Origin: Pseudomonas sp. R28(2017) | Lineage (GTDB): Bacteria > Pseudomonadota > Gammaproteobacteria > Pseudomonadales > Pseudomonadaceae | NCBI RefSeq assembly: GCF_002112505.1 | Contig: NZ_NEHW01000004.1 | Location: forward strand, 186,001 to 250,000 | Reading direction: 5' to 3' | DNA: 64,000 nucleotides | Shown: positions 57,507-64,000 of the stretch, piece by piece | Layout: the number at the start of each line of letters is the position of its first letter | Numbering within the stretch: position 1 is the first letter of the stretch | Program-made: the position numbers and the translations under genes | The notes under the pieces: generated by a model | Told to the model about the DNA's origin: nothing | Database searches by the model: none | What the model saw: the letters and a program-made list of their open reading frames with translations, nothing else

Positions 57507-57905
57507 TCAGGCAACCTGCTCTACCCAGTCATTGAGGTTGTAGTAGTTGGTCACCCGGGCAATCTTGCCGCAGTGAATGTAGAAGAAGGCCCCCGCCGGC
57601 AGCACGTAGGTCTGCCCATTGGCTGCCGGCAGCCCTTCGTCGTCGGCCAGGTATTCGCCATGCACGGTGAACTCCGCCGCCGCCCGGCTGCCGTCGGCGT
57701 TCTGCATCACCACGATGTCGGCCAGGCGCTCGCGGTAGCAGCGGTTCATCTTGTCCATGAAGGCGGCGAACTTCGCCTTGCCCATCTGCCGCTCGCCCTG
57801 GTTGATGTCGTGGATCACGTCTTCGCTGAGCAATGCCAGAAACGCAGGCATGTCGCCGGCATTGAAGGCGGCGTAGTAAGCATTTACCAGTTCGGTAGCG
57901 GTCAT
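57507..57905 (-). CDS. SnoaL-like / ketosteroid isomerase-related protein
   Basis: A 132-residue NTF2-fold protein: ELVNAYYAAFNAGDMPAFLALLSEDVIHDIN is the typical opening helix pair, and PAGAFFYIHCGKIARVTNYYNLNDW the closing sheet. These proteins are small polyketide cyclases, isomerases or ligand-binding domains. No active-site assignment is safe. Single gene. Confidence 0.83.
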   Translation of the reverse strand: MTATELVNAYYAAFNAGDMPAFLALLSEDVIHDINQGERQMGKAKFAAFMDKMNRCYRERLADIVVMQNADGSRAAAEFTVHGEYLADDEGLPAANGQTYVLPAGAFFYIHCGKIARVTNYYNLNDWVEQVA

Positions 57906-58020
57906 GGAACAATACCTGTCGTGTAGGGAAAAGGCGGTGTGCTGGCCCGGATGATAGGGTTTCCCCTCAAGCCCGGCTTAGCCGAGCGCGTCATCCACAT
58001 CGACAAAACGACCGCCAAGC

Positions 58021-58611
58021 ATGGAAATACGCCTGTTGCACGGCGCCGCTATCGCGCCCTACATCGATGACCTCGCTCGCCTGCGCCTGACCGTGTTTCG
58101 CGAGTTCCCCTACCTCTATGACGGTACCCCCGAGTACGAAGCCGACTACCTGGCCAGCTACACCCGTTCCGGGCGCAGCCTGGTGGTGCTGGCGCTGGAC
58201 GATGGCCAGGTAATTGGCGCTTCGACCGGCCTGCCACTGGTGGATGTGGCCCCGCAATTCCAGCAACCGTTCCTGGCCCTGGGGCGCGACCCGGCCAGCG
58301 TCTACTACTTCGGTGAGTCGCTGGTACTGCCTGAGTACCGTGGCCGGGGCCTGGGCGTGCGCTTCTTCATCGAGCGCGAGTCCTATGCCCACAAACTTGC
58401 CGAATTCGACTTCTGTGCGTTCTGTGCCGTGGAGCGCCCTGGTGTGCATCCGCGCCGGCCTGCGGACTACAAGCCGCTGCACGGCTTCTGGCGCAATCGC
58501 GGCTTCCTGCATGATCCCTCCTTGCGCACCCGCTACGCCTGGCGTGACCTGGACGAGTCGGAAAGCTCGGAAAAGATCATGTCGTTCTGGACCAAGGAGC
58601 TGCCGATTTGA
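58021..58611 (+). CDS. GNAT family N-acetyltransferase
   Basis: A 196-residue acetyltransferase. The acetyl-CoA pyrophosphate loop is LPEYRGRGLGVRFF, preceded by the beta4 strand YYFGESLVL and followed by the C-terminal arm. The stop codon overlaps the TTG start of a nitrilase-family gene. In other bacteria the two domains are found as one polypeptide, so the products probably act on one pathway. Substrate unknown. Confidence 0.86.
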   Translation: MEIRLLHGAAIAPYIDDLARLRLTVFREFPYLYDGTPEYEADYLASYTRSGRSLVVLALDDGQVIGASTGLPLVDVAPQFQQPFLALGRDPASVYYFGESLVLPEYRGRGLGVRFFIERESYAHKLAEFDFCAFCAVERPGVHPRRPADYKPLHGFWRNRGFLHDPSLRTRYAWRDLDESESSEKIMSFWTKELPI

Positions 58612-59480
58612 TCCGCCTCGCGGCCTGCCAGTACGCCATCGAACTGCACGAAACCTGGGAGGCCTATGCCGACCACCTGCAGGATTTATGTACCGAGGCC
58701 GCGCAGGCGGGGGCCCAGCTGCTGTTGCTGCCGGAATACGCCGGGCTGGTGCTCAGCGGCCAGTTGCCGGCCGAGCAGCGTGGCGACCTCAAGGCCTCGA
58801 TCGCCGGCATCCAGCCGCTGATCGAGCCTTGGTTGGCGTTGTGCGAAGGGATTGCCCGGCGCTGGGGCATCTACCTGCAGCCAGGCAGCTTGCCGGTGCT
58901 CGACCTTGATGGGCTATACCGCAACCGTGCCTGGCTGTTCGGCCCCGAGGGCGTGCTCGGCTACCAGGACAAGCTGATGATGACCCGCTTTGAGCGGGAG
59001 CAATGGGGCATTGCCGCAGGTGATGGGCTGCAGGTTTTCGACACCGAGCTTGGCCGCCTGGGCATCCTGATCTGCTATGACAATGAATTCCCGATGCTGG
59101 CCCGGCGCCTGGCCGAGGGTGGTGCCGACCTGATCCTGGCGCCGAGCTGCACCGACACCGAAGCGGGCTACCATCGGGTGCGCATTGGTGCGCAGGCACG
59201 TGCGCTGGAAAATCAGATAGCCGTGTTGCAAAGCCCGACGGTGGGGGTGGCGCCCTGGTCGCCGGCGCTGGATGAGAACATCGGCCGGGCTGGGCTGTTT
59301 GTTCCGCCGGATCACGGGATGCCGGGGGACGGGGTGATTGCGTTGAGTGAGGCGTTGAGCCCGCAGAGCAGCCAGTGGCTAGTGTGTGAGGTGGATCTTG
59401 AAGAAGTGCGGCGGGTGAGGCGGGAAGGGCAGGTGTTTACCCGCAGGGACTGGCCGGACCAGTTCGAGAAAGTCCTTTGA
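58608..59480 (+). CDS. Carbon-nitrogen hydrolase (nitrilase superfamily)
   Basis: A 290-residue amidase-type enzyme starting at a TTG inside the preceding stop codon. The catalytic triad is visible: Glu in LLLLPEYAG, Lys in GYQDKLMMTRFE, Cys in LGILICYDNEFP. The C-terminal region follows the family. It forms a translationally coupled pair with the GNAT gene; candidate substrates are N-acylated amines or omega-amides. Confidence 0.88.
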   Translation: MIRLAACQYAIELHETWEAYADHLQDLCTEAAQAGAQLLLLPEYAGLVLSGQLPAEQRGDLKASIAGIQPLIEPWLALCEGIARRWGIYLQPGSLPVLDLDGLYRNRAWLFGPEGVLGYQDKLMMTRFEREQWGIAAGDGLQVFDTELGRLGILICYDNEFPMLARRLAEGGADLILAPSCTDTEAGYHRVRIGAQARALENQIAVLQSPTVGVAPWSPALDENIGRAGLFVPPDHGMPGDGVIALSEALSPQSSQWLVCEVDLEEVRRVRREGQVFTRRDWPDQFEKVL

Positions 59481-59484
59481 AAAC

Positions 59485-59590
59485 GGCGGCGCCTGCTTCG
59501 CGGGCAAGCCCGCTCCCACAGGTACAGCGCGAGCTTGAGGGCTTCGCGATACCTGTGGGAGCGGGCTTGCCCGCGAAGCAGGCGCCGCTG
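59485..59590. repeat. REP inverted pair I
   Basis: GGCGGCGCCTGCTTCGCGGGCAAGCC... and the mirror ...GGCTTGCCCGCGAAGCAGGCGCCGC; here complementarity extends far beyond the REP core on both sides (stem of about 40 bases around a loop of about 25). It lies between the nitrilase gene and convergent fumA. Confidence 0.9.
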
Positions 59591-59601
59591 TTACACCAGG
59601 T

Positions 59602-61125
59602 TTACTTCACTTCGACGGCCAGGCTCTGGGCAATCTTGCTCTGCCACAGGGCAGGGCCAGTGATGTGCACCGACTCACCGTTGCTGTCGACAGCGACGGT
59701 CACCGGCATGTCCTTGACCTCGAACTCGTAGATCGCTTCCATGCCCAGCTCGGCGAAGGCCAGGACCTTCGACTTGCGGATGGCCTGGGCCACCAGGTAG
59801 GCAGCGCCACCTACGGCCATCAGGTACACGGCCTTGTTGTCCTTGATCGCTTCGATCGCGGTCGGGCCACGCTCGGACTTGCCGATCATGCCCAGCAGGC
59901 CGGTCTGCTCGAGAATCTGGCGGGTGAACTTGTCCATGCGGGTGGCAGTGGTCGGGCCGGCTGGGCCTACCACTTCGTCACCGACCGGGTCGACCGGGCC
60001 GACGTAGTAGATGAAGCGGCCCTTGAGGTCGACCGGCAGTTCTTCACCGCGGTTGAGCATCTCGACCATGCGCTTGTGCGCAGCGTCGCGACCGGTGAGC
60101 ATCTTGCCGTTGAGCAGGATGGTCTCGCCCGGTTTCCAGCTGGCCACTTCTTCCGGGGTGATGTCGTCGAGGTTGACGCGACGGGCGCTCGGGCCGGCTT
60201 CCCAGACGATTTCCGGGTAGGCGTCCAGCGACGGCGCTTCCAGCTCGGCCGGGCCGTTGCCGTCGAGCACGAAGTGGGCGTGACGGGTGGCGGCGCAGTT
60301 CGGGATCATGCACACCGGCAGCGAGGCGGCGTGGGTCGGGTAGTCCATGATCTTGACGTCGAGCACGGTGGTCAGGCCACCCAGGCCCTGGGCGCCGATG
60401 CCCAGCTGGTTGACCTTGTCGAACAGCTCCAGGCGGATCTCTTCGAGGCGGTTCTGCGGGCCACGGGCTTTCAGTTCGTGGATGTCGATGGACTCCATCA
60501 ACACTTCCTTGGCCATCACCGCGGCCTTCTCGGCGGTACCGCCGATGCCGATGCCGAGCATGCCAGGCGGGCACCAGCCCGCGCCCATGGTCGGCACGGT
60601 CTTCAGTACCCAGTCGACGATCGAGTCGGACGGGTTGAGCATGGCCATCTTCGACTTGTTCTCCGAGCCGCCTCCTTTGGCTGCGACGTCGACTTCGACC
60701 TTGTCGCCCGGGACGATGGAGTAGTGGATGACAGCCGGGGTGTTGTCCTTGGTGTTCTTGCGGGCACCGGCCGGGTCGGCCAGGATCGAGGCGCGCAGGA
60801 CGTTTTCAGGCAGGTTGTAGGCGCGACGCACACCTTCGTTGATCATGTCGTCGACGCTCATGGTGGCGCCGTCCCAGCGCACGTCCATGCCCACGCGGAT
60901 GAACACGGTGACGATACCGGTGTCCTGGCAGATCGGGCGGTGGCCGGTGGCGCACATGCGCGAGTTGATCAGGATCTGGGCGATCGAGTCGCGTGCGGCA
61001 GGCGACTCTTCACGCAGGTAGGCTTCGTGCATCGCCTGGATGAAATCGACGGGGTGGTAGTACGAGATGAATTGCAGGGCGTCGGCGACGCTCTGAATCA
61101 GGTCGTCTTGCTTGATCACGGTCAT
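59602..61125 (-). CDS. fumA: Class I fumarate hydratase (4Fe-4S)
   Basis: A 507-residue oxygen-sensitive iron-sulfur fumarase of the TCA cycle. Start MTVIKQDDLIQSVADAL; an upstream ATG is less likely. Cys residues for the cluster are in RMCATGHRPICQDTGIV, MIPNCAATRH and the WCPPGMLGIGIGGTAEKA region; the C-terminal domain carries GPAGPTTATRMDK. Homodimeric class I enzymes serve aerobic growth when iron is sufficient. The 250-base gap to the divergent reductase gene probably holds both promoters. Confidence 0.95.
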   Translation of the reverse strand: MTVIKQDDLIQSVADALQFISYYHPVDFIQAMHEAYLREESPAARDSIAQILINSRMCATGHRPICQDTGIVTVFIRVGMDVRWDGATMSVDDMINEGVRRAYNLPENVLRASILADPAGARKNTKDNTPAVIHYSIVPGDKVEVDVAAKGGGSENKSKMAMLNPSDSIVDWVLKTVPTMGAGWCPPGMLGIGIGGTAEKAAVMAKEVLMESIDIHELKARGPQNRLEEIRLELFDKVNQLGIGAQGLGGLTTVLDVKIMDYPTHAASLPVCMIPNCAATRHAHFVLDGNGPAELEAPSLDAYPEIVWEAGPSARRVNLDDITPEEVASWKPGETILLNGKMLTGRDAAHKRMVEMLNRGEELPVDLKGRFIYYVGPVDPVGDEVVGPAGPTTATRMDKFTRQILEQTGLLGMIGKSERGPTAIEAIKDNKAVYLMAVGGAAYLVAQAIRKSKVLAFAELGMEAIYEFEVKDMPVTVAVDSNGESVHITGPALWQSKIAQSLAVEVK

Positions 61126-61375
61126 GCAGCGCGCTCCTCTTAAAGACGGGAACATTCAAAAAGACGCTCGACGGTGCCGACCAGCGTGTCGAAGCGCCTT
61201 GCAAGGCGCGCCGGCAGGCTGGCCGACGCAAAAGGGCGCGGCAGTATAGCGCGCCTCACCGCGCGAAACACCTGCGCGTGGTCTGGACCATGGTCGGCAG
61301 GGGGCAGGCATCCTTTTTGCTGCCGATGCGCGCTTGGCATACAGTGGCCCGATGATCGATGGAGAAAGACTTACC

Positions 61376-62296
61376 ATGCCTGAACTTTGCGTGGGCGCGC
61401 GCCGCTGGACGGTGCCGACCGGCAGCAACCTGCTCGATGCCCTCAACGAGGCCGGGCTGAATGTGCCCTACAGCTGCCGTGCCGGCAGCTGCCACGCCTG
61501 CCTGGTGCATTGCCTGGAAGGGCAGCCGGTGGACGCCCTGCCCGAAGCCCTGGCGCTGGACAAGCATGCCTTGGGCTGGCGCCTGGCCTGCCAGTGCCGG
61601 GTGGTCGAGGACCTGCGCGTGGCGGTGTTCGACCCGCAGCAGGATGGGGTGCCGGCGCGGGTGTGTGCAGTAGATTGGTTCGGCGATGTGTTGCGCTTGC
61701 GGCTGCGAGCGGAACGGGCGTTGCGTTATCAGGCGGGGCAGCATGTGGTGCTGTGGAACAGTGCTGTTGCAAGGCCCTATTCATTGGCCAGCCTGCCGGG
61801 CGAAGACGACTTTCTGGAGTTCCATGTCGACTGCCAGCGGCCGGGTGCCTTTTGCGACAAGGCCCGTGGGTTGCAGCTGGGTGACGAGCTGCGCCTGGGT
61901 GAGTTCAGGGGTGGGGCGTTGCATTACGACCCGGACTGGCAGGCGCGGCCGCTCTGGCTATTGGCAGCGGGCACCGGGCTGGCACCGTTGTGGGGCATCT
62001 TGCGCGAAGCGTTGCGCCAGGGGCATCAAGGGGAGATTCGGGTGGTGCATGTGGCGCGGGACAGCGCTGGGCACTATCTGGCCGAGCCGCTGCTGCAACT
62101 GGCGGGGGTGAAGGTCGAGCGGGTGCTGGCGGAGCAGATGGATGAAGCGCTGGCGGGGTTGCGGCCTTCATCGCGGCAGACGGTGGCGCTGGTGTGCGGG
62201 GCGCCGGGGAGTGTCGAGCGTTTTGCCCGGCGGTTGTTCATTGCCGGGGTGCCGCGGGGGCAGGTGTTTGCAGATGTGTTCCTGGAGCATGCCTGA
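61376..62296 (+). CDS. Ferredoxin/FAD-dependent oxidoreductase
   Basis: A 306-residue electron-transfer protein from MPELCVGARR; earlier in-frame ATGs at 61334 and 61352 are possible. Residues 1-90 form a plant-type 2Fe-2S ferredoxin (PYSCRAGSCHACLVHCLEG and a further Cys in WRLACQCRV). Then comes a ferredoxin-reductase module: RPYSLAS for FAD and LLAAGTGLAPLWGILREAL plus VCGAPGSVE for NAD(P)H. It resembles toluene/benzoate oxygenase reductases, but no oxygenase is nearby; electron acceptor unknown. Confidence 0.86.
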   Translation: MPELCVGARRWTVPTGSNLLDALNEAGLNVPYSCRAGSCHACLVHCLEGQPVDALPEALALDKHALGWRLACQCRVVEDLRVAVFDPQQDGVPARVCAVDWFGDVLRLRLRAERALRYQAGQHVVLWNSAVARPYSLASLPGEDDFLEFHVDCQRPGAFCDKARGLQLGDELRLGEFRGGALHYDPDWQARPLWLLAAGTGLAPLWGILREALRQGHQGEIRVVHVARDSAGHYLAEPLLQLAGVKVERVLAEQMDEALAGLRPSSRQTVALVCGAPGSVERFARRLFIAGVPRGQVFADVFLEHA

Positions 62297-62316
62297 AGTA
62301 TTTTATTGAAAGTGCT

Positions 62317-62424
62317 GGCCCTTTCGCGGGCAAGCCCGCTCCCACAGGTACCGCGTAAGCCTCAAGGCGGGTGCAGAACTGTGGGAGCGGGCTTGCCCGC
62401 GAATGGGGCCGCCAAGCGGCCCCC
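62317..62424. repeat. REP inverted pair J
   Basis: GGCCCTTTCGCGGGCAAGCCCGCTCC and its mirror to about 62404, spacer about 33 bases, followed by the perfect hairpin GGGGCCGC-CAA-GCGGCCCC (62405-62423) with CTTT after it on the + strand. It lies between the convergent reductase and pykA genes and may end both transcripts. Confidence 0.9.
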
Positions 62425-62438
62425 TTTGGAGCGGCAGA

Positions 62439-63893
62439 TCAGCCGACCAGCGGATCACCGACGTGCAGGATCTTCATGCCGTTGGTGCCACCGATGGTGT
62501 GGTAGCTGTCGCCCTTGGTCAGGATCACCCAGTCACCTTGTTCCACCAGGCCGCGCTTGAGCAGCTCGTCGACGGCCGCCTGGCTGACCTTGTCGGCCGG
62601 CAGCGAAGCCGGGTCGAAGGCAATCGGGTAGACGCCGCGGAACATGTTGGCCCGGGCCTGGGTGGCGCGGTGCGGCGACAGTGCGAAGATCGGCACGTGC
62701 GAGCGCAGGCGCGACATGATCAGTGGGGTGTAGCCACTTTCGGTCAGGGCGATGATCGCCTTCACGCCCGGGAAGTGGTTGGCCGTGTACATGGCCGCCA
62801 GGGCGATGCTTTCGTCGCAGCGCTCGAAGGTGGTGTGCAAGCGGTGGCTGGACTTCTGGCTGGTCGGGTGCTTCTCGGCACCCGAGCAGATACGGGCCAT
62901 GGCCTGTACGGCTTCGATCGGGTAGGCACCGGCGGCGCTTTCGGCCGACAGCATCACCGCATCGGTGTTGTCCAGTACGGCGTTGGCCACGTCGGACACT
63001 TCGGCGCGGGTCGGCATCGGGTTCTGGATCATCGACTCCATCATCTGGGTCGCCACGATCACCGCCTTGTTGTTGCGGCGGGCGTGCTGGATGATCTTCT
63101 TCTGGATGGCGATCAGTTCGGCGTCGCCGATTTCCACGCCCAGGTCGCCACGGGCAACCATCACGGCGTCGGAGGCCGCGATCAGCTTGTCCAGGGTCTC
63201 GTCGTCGGCAACGGCTTCGGCGCGTTCGATCTTGGCCACCAGCCAGGCGCTGCCGCCGGCTTCGTCACGCAGCTTGCGCGCGTATTCCATGTCGCTGGCG
63301 TCACGCGGGAAGGAAACGGCCAGGTAGTCCAGGTCCATTTCCGCGGCCAGCTTGATGTCGGCCTTGTCTTTTTCGGTCAGGGCCGGAGCGGTCAGGCCGC
63401 CACCTTTGCGGTTGATGCCTTTGTGGTCCGACAGCGGGCCACCGATGATCACCACGCAGTGCAGGGCATCCGCGGTGGCAGTCTCGACGCGCATGACCAC
63501 ACGGCCGTCGTCGAGCAGCAGTTCGTCACCGACGCCGCAGTCCTTGACCAGGTCGGGATAATCGATACCGACGATGTCCTGGTTGCCTTCGGTCAGCGGG
63601 TGGGCGGTGGAGAAGGTGAACTTGTCACCGATCTTCAGTTCGATGCGCTTGTTGGCGAACTTGGCGATGCGGATCTTCGGGCCCTGCAGGTCGCCCAGCA
63701 GTGCGACATGGCGGCCATTCTTGGCGGCGATGTCACGGATCAGGCGGGCGCGTGCCTTGTGCTCGTCCGGCGTGCCGTGGGAGAAGTTCAGGCGTGCCAC
63801 GTCCAGGCCGGCGAGGATCAGCTGTTCGATCACTTCCGGCGAGTTGCTGGCGGGGCCAAGGGTGGCGACGATTTTGGTACGGCGGATGCTCAT
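62439..63893 (-). CDS. pykA: Pyruvate kinase (PykA type)
   Basis: A 484-residue glycolytic enzyme that makes pyruvate and ATP from phosphoenolpyruvate. Visible are RRTKIVATLGPAS, RLNFSHG, LLGDLQGPKIRI, the catalytic Lys in WLVAKIERAEAV, MVARGDLGVEIG, VATQMMESMI and DAVMLSAESAAGAYP. AGGAG precedes the ATG on the minus strand. The type II/PykA name follows Pseudomonas convention and gene position; a second pyruvate kinase gene is expected elsewhere. Confidence 0.96.
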   Translation of the reverse strand: MSIRRTKIVATLGPASNSPEVIEQLILAGLDVARLNFSHGTPDEHKARARLIRDIAAKNGRHVALLGDLQGPKIRIAKFANKRIELKIGDKFTFSTAHPLTEGNQDIVGIDYPDLVKDCGVGDELLLDDGRVVMRVETATADALHCVVIIGGPLSDHKGINRKGGGLTAPALTEKDKADIKLAAEMDLDYLAVSFPRDASDMEYARKLRDEAGGSAWLVAKIERAEAVADDETLDKLIAASDAVMVARGDLGVEIGDAELIAIQKKIIQHARRNNKAVIVATQMMESMIQNPMPTRAEVSDVANAVLDNTDAVMLSAESAAGAYPIEAVQAMARICSGAEKHPTSQKSSHRLHTTFERCDESIALAAMYTANHFPGVKAIIALTESGYTPLIMSRLRSHVPIFALSPHRATQARANMFRGVYPIAFDPASLPADKVSQAAVDELLKRGLVEQGDWVILTKGDSYHTIGGTNGMKILHVGDPLVG

Positions 63894-64000
63894 GCACAGA
63901 CTCCTATAGTGAAGCGCAGCGAAAGGCTACTCCTCAATTGCGCTGTAGTCATTGTTCCGTTGCACTACCTGCGACCAATGCAGGGTGGCATTTGAACGGG
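63894..64000. other. pykA upstream region to the window edge
   Basis: 107 bases holding the pykA ribosome site and presumably its promoter. I see no confident promoter hexamers or operator, and no start of a further gene. Confidence 0.5.

Noticed and set aside
59665..61143. Open frame antisense to fumA
   Set aside because: Same cause; fumA motifs are unambiguous and the antisense product resembles nothing.

Overview
The window is high-GC, densely packed core chromosome of a fluorescent pseudomonad, most likely the Pseudomonas putida group. The main reasons are the P. putida-type REP element (core CGCGGGCAAGCCCGCTCCCAC), which occurs as inverted pairs in ten intergenic gaps, the protein sequences (XenB, ColRS, BifA, a 911-residue SecA), and a gene order that runs parallel to the P. 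aeruginosa murG-to-pykA stretch as I remember it. I see no transposase, integrase, phage gene, CRISPR array, tRNA or rRNA.

Region 1 (1-7361) is the distal half of the division and cell wall cluster: murG (3' part), murC, ddlB, ftsQ, ftsA, ftsZ and lpxC, all on the + strand with overlapping or closely spaced reading frames, ending in a strong terminator. Region 2 (7.4-12.2 kb) holds a DciA-like protein, secA and argJ. Region 3 (12.3-25.2 kb) is a mixed housekeeping stretch: glutathione transferase, a Nudix-ThiE fusion, a minus-strand panE-like / sensor kinase / cobalamin adenosyltransferase operon, yajQ, a small MscS channel, an MdfA-like exporter, ampG with an alkyltransferase-like protein, a DUF481 outer-membrane protein, a HugZ-like protein and fxsA. 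Region 4 (25.3-27.5 kb) is groES-groEL, behind a heat-shock-type promoter and a leader that can fold into four consecutive hairpins.

Region 5 (27.5-36.5 kb) is an envelope-stress block: a PAP2 phosphatase, colR-colS, and a methyltransferase / InaA-type kinase / small exported protein operon, followed by a MexVW-like RND pump. ColR-type boxes precede both the PAP2 gene and the methyltransferase, so the neighbours look like the local ColR regulon. Region 6 (36.7-41.9 kb) is four exported proteins on the minus strand (DUF1513, imelysin lipoprotein, di-haem oxidoreductase, IcmP-like imelysin). It is the least understood multigene unit here and is probably concerned with iron. Region 7 (42-48.6 kb) has bifA (c-di-GMP phosphodiesterase, TTG start, structured upstream region), sodB, divergent argO/argP, an SDR enzyme and a membrane-anchored coiled-coil protein.

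Region 8 (48.7-57.4 kb) has xenB with an ArsR-type repressor gene behind an array of TATCGCGATA palindromes, an ACP phosphodiesterase, the ornithine-lipid genes olsB-olsA, a short acyl-CoA-dehydrogenase-like protein, and a + strand set with a serine hydrolase, a small Cys-rich protein, a YceI protein, a ClsB-like phospholipase D and a PfpI protein. Region 9 (57.5-64 kb) has a SnoaL-like protein, a GNAT/nitrilase pair, class I fumarase, a ferredoxin-reductase-like protein and pykA, whose upstream region reaches the window edge.

No wholly new defence or mobile system is visible. The observations most worth follow-up are the groES and bifA upstream structures, the xenB/arsR operator array, the ColR boxes and the imelysin/di-haem gene set.
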